64,000 bases of DNA. Origin: Sphingomonas sp. Leaf20. GTDB lineage: Bacteria; Pseudomonadota; Alphaproteobacteria; Sphingomonadales; Sphingomonadaceae. The notes below the pieces were generated by a model, which was given only the letters and a program-made list of their open reading frames with translations, did not search any database and was not told the origin of the DNA. Both the position numbers and the translations under genes were made by a program. Shown piece after piece: positions 8,224 to 15,879 of this stretch. The DNA lies in the NCBI RefSeq assembly GCF_001421535.1, contig NZ_LMKN01000012.1, forward strand, positions 1 through 64,000, read 5' to 3'. Every line of letters starts with the position of its first letter. Within the stretch, counting starts at the first letter, position 1.

Positions 8224-8498
8224 GGGCGATCGTTCCCGGATGGCAGGAAGTGGGGACTTTCCTGCCAGTCAGCTTCAGGATCGGAACGGTTGAATGCCGC
8301 CGGGCCGCGATTGCTGAAGCCGTAATGCATGTTCTGCGCGACGGCGTTGATGATGCCGTCCGCCTTCGCGGTGCGGATCAGCTCGCGATAGAAAGGTTTC
8401 GCACCCCAGAAGCGACGTGGGCCGACCTTGTCAGACGGCTTCAAATAGATGCGCAGCATTCCAACCTCGCGGTGCTGGACGGTGAAACGATCAGGCAT
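8199..8498 (-). pseudogene. Possible DUF190-like fluoride-locus protein, N-terminal remnant
   Basis: A 99-codon frame begins 27 bp after the CLC antiporter stop. Residues 14-67 (MLRIYLKPSDK, then FYRELIRTAKADGIINAV) look like the start of a small DUF190/PII-like protein, a family often found with crcB and CLC-F fluoride genes. After about residue 67 the reading runs into the dispersed intergenic repeat at 8232-8272 and no longer looks like protein. I read it as a second gene of the riboswitch-controlled operon, broken near 8295. The DUF190 assignment rests on a short stretch and is tentative. An internal start at 8459 is also possible. Confidence 0.4.
8232..8272 (+). repeat. Dispersed intergenic repeat containing GGGGACTTTCCTGCC
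   Basis: About 40 bp containing GTTCCCGGATGGC and TGGGGACTTTCCTGCC match, in reverse orientation, the segment at 33051-33094 (there GTCCCGAATGGC and TGGGGACTTTCCTGCC). Each copy sits within 50 bp of a GGGACA dyad. Similar sequences are, to my recollection, common between genes in sphingomonad genomes. Confidence 0.5.
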
Positions 8499-8524
8499 AA
8501 CGGGCCTTTCGATAGGAAGCAGGA

Positions 8525-9883
8525 TCAGACGCGCGAGCGTCGGCGGGAAGCACGGTGCGTGCGGGCATCACGCAGGGTCGCACCGGGTGTGAGGTGCGCA
8601 GCAGGCACCTTGGGGACTGCGACGCGCTGCGACAGATAAATGCCGTTATGACCCGAGCAAAGGTAGGCGACGAAGCATGCGACCGCGATCGGCACAGCAT
8701 AGGCCGCCCCGAACAATTCGATCCCCATGAACGTGCAGGCAAGCGGCGTGTTGGCAGCACCCGCGAACAGCGCAACGAAGCCGATCGCCGCGAAGACCCC
8801 CGTCGGCACTCCGAACATGGGCGCGAGCGCATTGCCGAGCGCCGCGCCAATGAAGAACAGCGGCGTCACCTCTCCGCCCTTGAAGCCAGCGCTCAGGGTC
8901 ACGACGGTAAAGAGCAGCTTCAGCGCCCAGCTCCATGGATGGGTGTCGGGACCAAAGAAGCTGGCGATGGTCAGGCCGTCCGATGTCGCGGCGAGCGTGC
9001 CAAGGCCGAGATAGTCGCGCGTTCCGAACAGCCAGACCAGTGCGATCACGGCCACGCCACCGATGACGGGTCGTAGTGGGCCATAAGGCACCATGCGCTT
9101 CAGCCATCCGCCAAACGCATGATTGGCCTCCGCAAAAGCTAGTCCGACCAACCCGAATACGACGCCCGCGACGCCAGCCTTGATGACGATTAGAGCGTCG
9201 ACCGGCACTGTCGCATCGACCTGGTAGATACCGTGGTGAATGACCCAGGCAAGACAGGTCCAGTCGCCGACCAGTGCCGCGACCAGGCACGGCACCAGCG
9301 CGCGATACTCGACCCGGCCAATCGCCAGCACCTCCAGCGCGAAGACCGCTCCCGCAATCGGCGTCCCGAACACTGCGCCGAACCCTGCCGCGATCCCGGT
9401 CATCAGCAGGATGCGCGTTGCTTGCGTATCCAGCTTGAGGGCGCGCCCGAACCCGCCGGAAAGACTGCCGCCCAATTGCACGGCGGTGCCTTCGCGCCCC
9501 GCCGATCCACCAAACAGATGTGTCACGACCGTGCCGAAGAAAATGAGCGGGGCCATGCGCAGCGGCACGCCGCCCCCCGGTTCGTGGATCTGCTCGACGA
9601 TAAGATTGTTGCCACCTTCGACCGAGCGCCCTGTCAGATGGTAGAGCAGTCCGACCATGAACCCGCCGATCGGTAGCAGGTAGAGCAGCCCGGGAAAGGC
9701 AAAGCGAAGCCGGGTCACGGCATCGAGGCTCCACAGGAAGGCCGCGCAGAGCGTTCCCACCGTTGCGGCCATCGGGACCAGGATCAAAGCCCACCGCAGC
9801 ACCGACATGGCATGGGTGCGGCGATCGCGAATGAACGCTGCCATGTTGAACTGGTCGTAGAGATTGCGAAATGTCGCGCGCAT
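8525..9883 (-). CDS. CLC-F-type fluoride/proton antiporter
   Basis: A 452-residue polytopic membrane protein of the CLC family. The gating-glutamate motif GREGTAVQ is at 129-136 (E131). At the site of the first ion-binding loop it has GGNNLI (90-95) instead of the GSGIP of chloride-type CLCs; divergent Asn/Met-containing loops mark the CLC-F clade that exports fluoride. Later segments such as GVFAAIGFVALFAGAANTP (a GxFxP-like loop) complete the fold. The decisive support is the fluoride riboswitch at 9911-9974 in its leader. The protein sits in the inner membrane and expels F- in exchange for H+. A broken second gene follows. Confidence 0.88.
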   Translation of the reverse strand: MRATFRNLYDQFNMAAFIRDRRTHAMSVLRWALILVPMAATVGTLCAAFLWSLDAVTRLRFAFPGLLYLLPIGGFMVGLLYHLTGRSVEGGNNLIVEQIHEPGGGVPLRMAPLIFFGTVVTHLFGGSAGREGTAVQLGGSLSGGFGRALKLDTQATRILLMTGIAAGFGAVFGTPIAGAVFALEVLAIGRVEYRALVPCLVAALVGDWTCLAWVIHHGIYQVDATVPVDALIVIKAGVAGVVFGLVGLAFAEANHAFGGWLKRMVPYGPLRPVIGGVAVIALVWLFGTRDYLGLGTLAATSDGLTIASFFGPDTHPWSWALKLLFTVVTLSAGFKGGEVTPLFFIGAALGNALAPMFGVPTGVFAAIGFVALFAGAANTPLACTFMGIELFGAAYAVPIAVACFVAYLCSGHNGIYLSQRVAVPKVPAAHLTPGATLRDARTHRASRRRSRV

Positions 9884-9910
9884 GATTCCTCCTTGCTGCC
9901 TTGCGGCGCC

Positions 9911-9974
9911 TGGTAGGAATCATCGGCCCTTGCGAGGGCGGTTCGGCCGAATGGCCCGGCGGAAATCCATCGCC
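9911..9974 (-). promoter_or_regulatory. Fluoride riboswitch (crcB motif) in the CLC-F leader
   Basis: Read on the minus strand, 9974 to 9911 gives the crcB-motif landmarks in order: GGCGATGGATTTCCGCC, then a GGGCCATTCGGCC stem, GAACCGCCC, and finally GGCCGATGATTCCTACC. These match the conserved GGxGAUGG, UUCCxCC, AACCGCC, GAUGAU and CCUACC segments that build the fluoride pseudoknot. It ends 28 bp before the antiporter start codon, so it probably controls ribosome access or an early transcription decision. The pairing of its 5' GGCG with the internal CGCC and the AACCGCC/GGC pairing are intact by eye. Confidence 0.93.
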
Positions 9975-10129
9975 GTGCCCGAGCATATGCTGTCCGACGG
10001 CGACCTGGTCAACCAACGGCAGGGTCACGACGAGACCATTGTTTTGCTGAGGATCAATAATCGGCTCACCCATGGAATAAACCCCGACGGGCGTCGTCTA
10101 CGCTTTCGAGACTGATGCGCCGGAGGCTT

Positions 10130-10513
10130 ATGCGTAGACGAAATTGGATGCTGGGTCTGACTGCTTCGGCCATGCTCACCGGCGCAGTCGCGGCCGCCCC
10201 CGCCGATGGCTACGCCAGCATGGTATCTGCCGCGATGGACCGGATGATGGCGGGCATGATGGTCAAGCCGTCCGGCGACGTCGACCGCGATTTCGTCGCG
10301 ATGATGCTTCCGCATCACCAGGGCGCCATTGATATGGCGGTGGCAGAGCTGCGCTACGGCCATAACGAGCAGCTCAAGCGCATCGCGCAGGAGATCATCA
10401 TCGATCAGCAGCAGGAGATCGCCGCCATGAAGCTGGCGATCGGTCAGCCGCTACCCCCTTCGACGCCAGCCCCGACGCAGGGCGGCGACCACCACAGCCA
10501 TATGGAGCACTGA
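10130..10513 (+). CDS. Secreted DUF305 protein (CopM-like)
   Basis: A 127-residue exported protein. A signal peptide (MRRRNWMLGLTASAMLTGAV, cut after AAA) precedes a four-helix DUF305 domain with the hallmark MLPHHQGAIDMA and a C-terminal His/Met tail (GGDHHSHMEH). DUF305 proteins are periplasmic and several bind copper or silver. The start at 10130 is preferred over 10115 because GGAGG lies four bases upstream. The beta-propeller gene follows one base after the stop, in one operon with an ECF sigma and anti-sigma pair. The metal bound, if any, is unknown. Confidence 0.85.
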   Translation: MRRRNWMLGLTASAMLTGAVAAAPADGYASMVSAAMDRMMAGMMVKPSGDVDRDFVAMMLPHHQGAIDMAVAELRYGHNEQLKRIAQEIIIDQQQEIAAMKLAIGQPLPPSTPAPTQGGDHHSHMEH

Positions 10514-10514
10514 C

Positions 10515-11954
10515 ATGATCCGGACCTTCCTGCGCTCGGCCGCCTTGCTGATGAGCGCCGCACCGGGCATTGCCATGGCTCAGCAGGCGCCGTGGAACGC
10601 CAAGGACGTGCCTGTCAGCCACCGCGACCGCGTCTATGCATCCGAACAATTCTCCAACACGGTGTCGGTAACGGACCCGGCCGACAACAGGTTGCTCGGC
10701 GTCATCAAGCTCGGCGATCCGCAGCCGATGAATTTTTCCCCGCTCTACAAGGGGCAGGTGCTGGTTCACGGCCTCGGCTTCTCGCCGGACGGGAAAACAC
10801 TGGCGGTCGTGTCGATCGGATCCAACGCCGTGTCGTGGATCGACACCGCCACCAACACCGTCAAGCACACGACCTATGTCGGGCGCAGTCCGCATGAGGC
10901 GTTCTTCACGCCGGACGGCAAGGAGGTGTGGGTTACGGTACGCGGCGAGGATTACATCGCCGTGCTCGACCCCACGACGTACAAGGAGACCGGTCGCATC
11001 AAGACGCCCGGTGGTCCGGGCATGACGATCTTCTCTCCCGATGGCCGATACGGCTATGTCTGTTCCTCATTCAATCCGGTGCTGGCCGTGTTCGATGTCT
11101 CGACCCACGCGCAGGTCGGACAGGTGGCGCAGCCGAGTCCGTTCTGTCCCAACATCGCCGCGACGCCGGACGGCAAGCAGGTGTGGTTCACGCTGAAGGA
11201 CATCGGCAAGACGGTCGCATTCGATGCCAGGCCGCCTTTCGCGATCCTCAAGGTGCTGGATACCGGACCGATCACCAATCACGTCAACTTCGCCCGCACG
11301 GTCAGGGGACAGTTCGCCTATGTCACGGTGGGCGGGGAAAACGCGGTGAAGGTGTTCCGCACGTCTGACTTCGCGCTTGTCGCCACCATCCCGGTCGGCA
11401 AGATGCCGCACGGCGTCTGGCCATCGGGCGACGGCCGGCGCATCTATGTCGGGCTGGAGAATGCCGATGAACTTGCCGCGATCGACACCGCCGGCAACAA
11501 GGTCGTTGCCACCGTGCCGGTCGGACAGGCACCGCAGGCGATCGCCTATGTGCCGAACGCTGTTCCGACAGGCCCCGGCACCGACAATCTCCAACCGCTC
11601 GGTACGGCAGGCAAGGCGGTGCATCTGAACATGGGGCCGGTTGGCGGCAATGGTGCGGCAAGCAGCATTACCCTCTTCGACCAGGGCATCATTCAGGTCG
11701 TGCAGAGTGCCGTTACCGGTCTGCAGCCCAAGAAGCCTTACATGCTCGTGCTCACCGCCAACGCGGACGGCAGCGGTGCGGTAGAGCCGCTTGCGAACTT
11801 CATGAGCAATCCGGCAGGTGCGGCGATCGTCAACGCATCGGGTCCGATCCGGCAGATCGTTCAGGGCAGTGCAGCGGCCCCCCGGCGCTTTCTGGCGGTC
11901 GCCGAGGTGGTGAATGGCGCACCGGGCCGCATCGTGCAGGTGCAGCGCGACTGA
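10515..11954 (+). CDS. YVTN-family beta-propeller protein with extra C-terminal domain
   Basis: A 479-residue exported protein. The signal peptide (MIRTFLRSAALLMSAAPG, cut after AMA) is followed by seven or so ~42-residue propeller blades with recurring FSPDGK, VSVTDPADN, VLDPTT and VATIPVG motifs up to residue ~345. After a Pro/Gly linker, residues ~350-479 form a separate domain (LQPLGTAGKAVHLNMG, LQPKKPYMLVLTANADGSG) that I do not recognise with certainty. The gene is packed between the DUF305 gene and an ECF sigma gene. The operon suggests an envelope or metal stress function rather than the PQQ role of the other YVTN protein at 53.8 kb. Confidence 0.85.
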   Translation: MIRTFLRSAALLMSAAPGIAMAQQAPWNAKDVPVSHRDRVYASEQFSNTVSVTDPADNRLLGVIKLGDPQPMNFSPLYKGQVLVHGLGFSPDGKTLAVVSIGSNAVSWIDTATNTVKHTTYVGRSPHEAFFTPDGKEVWVTVRGEDYIAVLDPTTYKETGRIKTPGGPGMTIFSPDGRYGYVCSSFNPVLAVFDVSTHAQVGQVAQPSPFCPNIAATPDGKQVWFTLKDIGKTVAFDARPPFAILKVLDTGPITNHVNFARTVRGQFAYVTVGGENAVKVFRTSDFALVATIPVGKMPHGVWPSGDGRRIYVGLENADELAAIDTAGNKVVATVPVGQAPQAIAYVPNAVPTGPGTDNLQPLGTAGKAVHLNMGPVGGNGAASSITLFDQGIIQVVQSAVTGLQPKKPYMLVLTANADGSGAVEPLANFMSNPAGAAIVNASGPIRQIVQGSAAAPRRFLAVAEVVNGAPGRIVQVQRD

Positions 11955-11955
11955 G

Positions 11956-12465
11956 ATGGACCCGCTTGCCGCCGCGATCGAGCCCCTGGTCCCCGGTCTG
12001 CGCCGTTATGCCCGGTCGTGGTTGCGCGATCAGGCGATGGCGGATGACCTGGTGCAGGATTGCCTTGAGCGCGCGGTCGGGCGCTGGCGGCAACGACGCG
12101 GGACGGAGGTTCGCCCCTGGGTCTATGCAATCCTGCATAATCTGTTGGTCGATCATAAGCGGCAGCATGTCCGGCGAGGTACGGCGGTTCCGCTCCACCT
12201 CGTGGACGACGCTGCTCTCGGCCTCCCGGCCGATCAGGACGCAGGCCTGCACCACCGAGACCTGTTGCGCGCACTTGATGCGTTGCCCGAGGAGCAGCGG
12301 ACGGTGCTGCTCCTCATTTCCGTCGAAGGTCTGTCATATGGGGAAGTCGCTGCCGTCGTCGGTGTGCCGCTGGGAACGGTGATGTCGCGCATATCGCGGG
12401 GGCGCGACCGTCTGGCGACGCTCCTCCGGGAGGGTGAACGGCCACGATTAAGGAGTATTCGATGA
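11956..12465 (+). CDS. ECF-type sigma factor
   Basis: A 169-residue extracytoplasmic-function sigma factor. Region 2 is at ~15-75 (RSWLRDQAMADDLVQDCLERAV, then VYAILHNLLVDHKR) and region 4 at ~105-160 (LDALPEEQRTVLLLISVEGLSYGEVA, GVPLGTVMSRISRGR). The longer open frame begins upstream, but ATG 11956, one base after the preceding stop, is the natural start. The anti-sigma gene overlaps its end by 4 bp, so release from the membrane partner is the likely activation step. No promoter with a recognisable cognate motif was identified. Confidence 0.92.
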   Translation: MDPLAAAIEPLVPGLRRYARSWLRDQAMADDLVQDCLERAVGRWRQRRGTEVRPWVYAILHNLLVDHKRQHVRRGTAVPLHLVDDAALGLPADQDAGLHHRDLLRALDALPEEQRTVLLLISVEGLSYGEVAAVVGVPLGTVMSRISRGRDRLATLLREGERPRLRSIR

Positions 12466-13232
12466 CCAGCCCGATCGGAGAGGACGATCTGGCCGCGTGG
12501 ATCGATGGCAGGCTGTCGCCCGAGCGGCAGCGTCTGGTCGACGCTTACCTTGAAGGCCAGCCGGACGTGCATGCCCGTTTGCGGGAGCAGGCGGAGCAGG
12601 CGCGAGCCCTTGCATCGCTTTTCGCTCCAATCGCGGATGAACCTATCCCGGCGACGATGCGCGTCGCAGCCATCAGGGGACGGCAACGCCAACCGCGTTG
12701 GCAACTCGCCATCGCCGCGTCGCTTCTGCTGGCGGTCGGGTTTGGCGGGGGCTGGTCGAGTGCGCGTTGGAGCGGCGAACCCCGCGCGGGCATCGCGGCG
12801 CTGGCCAACGAGGCGAGTGACAATTTCCGTGTCTATGCCGCCGACCGGATACGACCGGCGGAAATCGGCCCCGACCAGCGCGCCATGCTGATCCGGTGGA
12901 CCTCCGCCCGATTGGGTGAGCGCGTGACCATCCCGGACCTCAGCACAGCCGGTTACCGCTATGGCGGGGGGCGATTGGTCGCGACGCCCCACGGCCCTGC
13001 GGCTCTTCTCCTCTACGATGGACCGCAAGCGTCAAAGCTCGCGGTGCTGACGAGGCCTATGCAAATCGACAAGAGCGCAAGCATGACCAGCACGTCCAGC
13101 GGGACCATGGGCCGGGTCACATGGGCTGTCGACGGGATCGGCTATAGTGTAGTGGGCGAGCGACCCGCTGCCGAGCTGCATCCGATCGCCGATGAGGTCC
13201 GGCGCCAGGCCGATGCGGGGCTTGTCTCCTGA
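12462..13232 (+). CDS. Membrane anti-sigma factor (RskA/ChrR-like)
   Basis: A 256-residue protein with a cytoplasmic N-terminal helical anti-sigma region (EDDLAAWIDGRLSPERQRLVD, ~6-26). One membrane segment follows at ~79-96 (WQLAIAASLLLAVGFGGGW), then a ~155-residue periplasmic domain. No HxxxCxxC zinc motif is present. It is coupled to the sigma gene by a 4-bp overlap and should hold that sigma inactive until a periplasmic signal arrives. The co-transcribed DUF305 and YVTN proteins, both exported, are candidate regulon members or signal partners. Confidence 0.85.
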   Translation: MTSPIGEDDLAAWIDGRLSPERQRLVDAYLEGQPDVHARLREQAEQARALASLFAPIADEPIPATMRVAAIRGRQRQPRWQLAIAASLLLAVGFGGGWSSARWSGEPRAGIAALANEASDNFRVYAADRIRPAEIGPDQRAMLIRWTSARLGERVTIPDLSTAGYRYGGGRLVATPHGPAALLLYDGPQASKLAVLTRPMQIDKSASMTSTSSGTMGRVTWAVDGIGYSVVGERPAAELHPIADEVRRQADAGLVS

Positions 13233-13283
13233 TAGCGCCTGGCCGCTTCTTAGCGCCGACAGGCACTGGGCGGACCAGCGGGA

Positions 13284-13796
13284 TCACGGCTTGCGCTCGG
13301 CATCCTTCCGGTCGGCCTCTGCCGGAGTCAGCCTGGCCCGCTCGCGAATGCGACGTTCGAGCGGAGCGCCCGCGAACAGTACGAGCATCGCAAGGCTCAA
13401 CCCGCCGATGATGAGCGGCCACACCGCCAACCCTGCTGCCGCGCCGATCGTGGCCGTGACCCAGATGCACGCGGCGGTCGCCAATCCATGCACTTCCTGA
13501 CCCTGGCCGACCCGCAGCACCGCGCCGGCACCGATGAAGCCGACGCCGGACAGAATGCCCTGCATCGCCCGTCCTGCGGCATCGGCGTTTACGTTCGGCA
13601 AGCCACTGTGCACGATCGCCTGCACGGCGATGCAGCTCGCCAGACCGACCAGACCCAGCGTTCGCAATCCCATGATCTGCCGGTTCTCGCGCGAGCGTTC
13701 CCAGCCGAGCACCATCCCAGCCGCGGTCGCCACCACCAGCCGCCCGATCGCATCGATCCAGAAGCCGAGGTCCGATGCCGCTGATGCTTCGATCAT
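13284..13796 (-). CDS. MgtC/SapB family membrane protein
   Basis: A 170-residue inner-membrane protein. It contains the MgtC signature segments RLVVATAAGMVLGWERSRE, MGLRTLGLVGLASC and GVGFIGAGAVLR, then VHGLATAACIWVTATIGAAAG, with four to five membrane helices. It lacks the long C-terminal domain of Salmonella MgtC. The start at 13796 overlaps the upstream oxidoreductase stop by 4 bp (ATGA), so longer upstream frames are spurious. MgtC proteins help cells at low magnesium and can modulate ATP synthase; what this one does here is unknown. Confidence 0.88.
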   Translation of the reverse strand: MIEASAASDLGFWIDAIGRLVVATAAGMVLGWERSRENRQIMGLRTLGLVGLASCIAVQAIVHSGLPNVNADAAGRAMQGILSGVGFIGAGAVLRVGQGQEVHGLATAACIWVTATIGAAAGLAVWPLIIGGLSLAMLVLFAGAPLERRIRERARLTPAEADRKDAERKP

Positions 13797-14860
13797 TCGA
13801 CCAGCACGTGCACATGATGCCAGGCGGTGCACAGATAGCCGGCGAAGTTCCACACCGTATCCGGCCGCTCGGGCTGACCCTGTCCAGTCTCGTCGAAGGC
13901 GCGCACGACAAGGTGCTGGCGCCCCTTGGCGAGCGTGGCGTCGAGGGTCCAGCGCCGCCAACCCCAGTGCGCTTCCGGATCATCGGTGAACGTCGCCTGT
14001 TGCCAGTCGCGACCACCGTTTACCGACACTTCGACCCGAGAGACGCGGCGATCATAGGCGATGGCATAGCCCTCGATCCGCACCTCCCCGGCCGGCAGGC
14101 TTTCGCCAGAGCCGGGCACGCAGATCGCGGCGTTGAGCGGCATGGCATTGATGGTCAGACCCTGGCTCCAGTCGACGGTGTCGCTCGTCACATCGGCAGG
14201 AAAGAGCTTGTAGTCGTGCGCCTGGATCGGTGCGTCGGATGGCGTCTCGCGCACCTCGATCCGTGTCAGCCATTTGGCGCTCCGCACCCCGGCATAGCCC
14301 GGCACCACCATGCGGAGCGGTGCGCCGTGTTCGGGCGTCAGCGGCTCGCCGTTCATCGCCCAGGCAATAAGGACGTCGGGTTGCCGCGCCTTGTCCATGG
14401 CGATCGAGACCCCGAACAATGCTTCCTCGCCTTCGACGTCCACCTCGTCCGCGCCGGTGAACGCCACGAACAGGTCGGACGCATTCGGCGCACCGACGGC
14501 ATCCAGTACGTCGGACAGTCGTACGCCGGTCCATTCCGCATTGCCGATCGCGCCCACGTCCCAGGGGTCGCCGGACGTTTTAGCGACCTGCTGGAGATCC
14601 GTGCGCCGGTTGCCGGCGCACTGGAGAACTGCCGTCACCGTCCGCGTGGCCAACGCGCTTTTCAGTTCCTCCACCGAGAAGGAGCGGCTCGCCATGCCCG
14701 TCCCGCTCACTGCGATCCGGTGATCGGCAGGCAGATCGGGCACTGCACCATGGCTGCGCACGTAGAACAGCGCCTGCGGCGTCAGGAACCGCTCGATCAG
14801 CGCGCCGGGCGTCGGCTCGGCGTTGTAGGGATCGGATTTGCGCTCGATCATATCAGTCAT
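13793..14860 (-). CDS. Cytoplasmic sulfite-oxidase-family molybdenum enzyme
   Basis: A 355-residue protein with the oxidoreductase molybdopterin domain (~30-215) and the Mo-co dimerisation domain (~235-350). C81 in VTAVLQCAGNRR is the expected molybdenum ligand, and GVRLSDVLDAVG and WAMNGEPLTPEHGAPLRMVVPGY are conserved landmarks. There is no signal peptide or heme domain, so it should act in the cytoplasm with an unknown electron acceptor. It sits divergently from the LysR-TDT-SorAB operon, which carries a second, exported member of the same family. Sulfite or another oxyanion or sulfoxide could be the substrate. Confidence 0.85.
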   Translation of the reverse strand: MTDMIERKSDPYNAEPTPGALIERFLTPQALFYVRSHGAVPDLPADHRIAVSGTGMASRSFSVEELKSALATRTVTAVLQCAGNRRTDLQQVAKTSGDPWDVGAIGNAEWTGVRLSDVLDAVGAPNASDLFVAFTGADEVDVEGEEALFGVSIAMDKARQPDVLIAWAMNGEPLTPEHGAPLRMVVPGYAGVRSAKWLTRIEVRETPSDAPIQAHDYKLFPADVTSDTVDWSQGLTINAMPLNAAICVPGSGESLPAGEVRIEGYAIAYDRRVSRVEVSVNGGRDWQQATFTDDPEAHWGWRRWTLDATLAKGRQHLVVRAFDETGQGQPERPDTVWNFAGYLCTAWHHVHVLVE

Positions 14861-15006
14861 GGACGAACCAACGCCGCAAGCGCGCGGATCGCTTCAAGCC
14901 TTCAAGACTATCGCAGACGAAGGATTACCGATCGTTCCGATATCCAGATTGGAACAAACAGATCGAACGGTTGGTCGTATCGATCAGTTTGCGCGATACA
15001 AGCTGC

Positions 15007-15879
15007 ATGACCCTGGAGCAGCTCAGAATCTTCGTCGGTGTCGCCGAGCGCGAACACGTCACCAAGGCAGCAGAGGTGCTGAACGTCACGCAGTCCGCTG
15101 CCTCCGGCGCGGTCGCGGCCCTCGAAGCGCGCTACGGGGTTCCTCTGTTTCACCGCGTCGGGCGTGGCATCCAGCTGACCGAAGCGGGCCGCGGCTTTCT
15201 GGAGGAAGCGCGCGCGGTGCTGGGGCGGGCAGCGCATGCCGAGACGATGCTGGCGGACTATGCCGGGCTTGCCCGTGGTTCGTTGCGGATCGTCGCCAGC
15301 CAGACGATCGCAAGCTACTGGTTGCCCGCAAGGCTTGCCGCCTTCCACGACCGCCACCCGCAGATCGCGGTCGAGCTGGCGATCGACAACACCGAAGGCG
15401 CGGCAGCGCAGGTCCTTAGCGGAGCGGCGGAACTCGGTTTCGTTGAAGGCGAAGTGGACGAACCAGCGCTGGCGCATTGGGAAGTCGGACGCGATCCGAT
15501 GGTGCTGGTCGGACGCAGGGACGCCGAGCGTGTCGACGAGGACTGGCTTCGCGCTGCACGCTGGATCGTCCGCGAGCAGGGTTCGGGCACGCGCTCGACC
15601 TTCGAGGACGTGCTGCGAACGCGCGGGTTTGATCCGGCCCAGCTGACGGTAGCGATGACGCTGCCGTCCAACGAGGCGGTGCGTACCGCGGTCGAGGCCG
15701 GTGCCGGCGTCGCTGTGTTGTCGCGATTGGTCGTCGCACGCGCGCTCAAGGCCGGCGATCTGGTCGAGCTGGCGCTTGAGTTACCCGATCGCGCCTTCCA
15801 CGCGCTGCGCCACAAGGAACGCTATCGCACCCGCGCGGCCGACGCGCTGACGGACCTCATCAAGGAGCAGGTCGCATGA
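15007..15879 (+). CDS. LysR-family transcriptional regulator
   Basis: A 290-residue LysR regulator. The N-terminal winged helix-turn-helix (MTLEQLRIFVGVAEREHVTK, AAEVLNVTQSAASGAVAALE) is followed by a periplasmic-binding-like effector domain from ~88 (GSLRIVASQTIASYWLP). The start at 15007 fits the universal LysR N-terminus. It overlaps the TDT transporter start by 4 bp, so regulator and transporter are co-transcribed ahead of the sulfite dehydrogenase genes. It probably regulates this operon and perhaps the divergent molybdoenzyme at 13793. CysB-like sulfur sensing is an inference from context. Confidence 0.92.
   Translation: MTLEQLRIFVGVAEREHVTKAAEVLNVTQSAASGAVAALEARYGVPLFHRVGRGIQLTEAGRGFLEEARAVLGRAAHAETMLADYAGLARGSLRIVASQTIASYWLPARLAAFHDRHPQIAVELAIDNTEGAAAQVLSGAAELGFVEGEVDEPALAHWEVGRDPMVLVGRRDAERVDEDWLRAARWIVREQGSGTRSTFEDVLRTRGFDPAQLTVAMTLPSNEAVRTAVEAGAGVAVLSRLVVARALKAGDLVELALELPDRAFHALRHKERYRTRAADALTDLIKEQVA

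Noticed and set aside
8090..8293. 67-codon plus-strand frame
   Set aside because: No ribosome site, no family, and it runs through the dyad and dispersed repeat.
8646..10073. 475-codon minus-strand frame across the CLC gene
   Set aside because: Arg/Gly-rich shadow of the antiporter in another frame; it also runs through the riboswitch.
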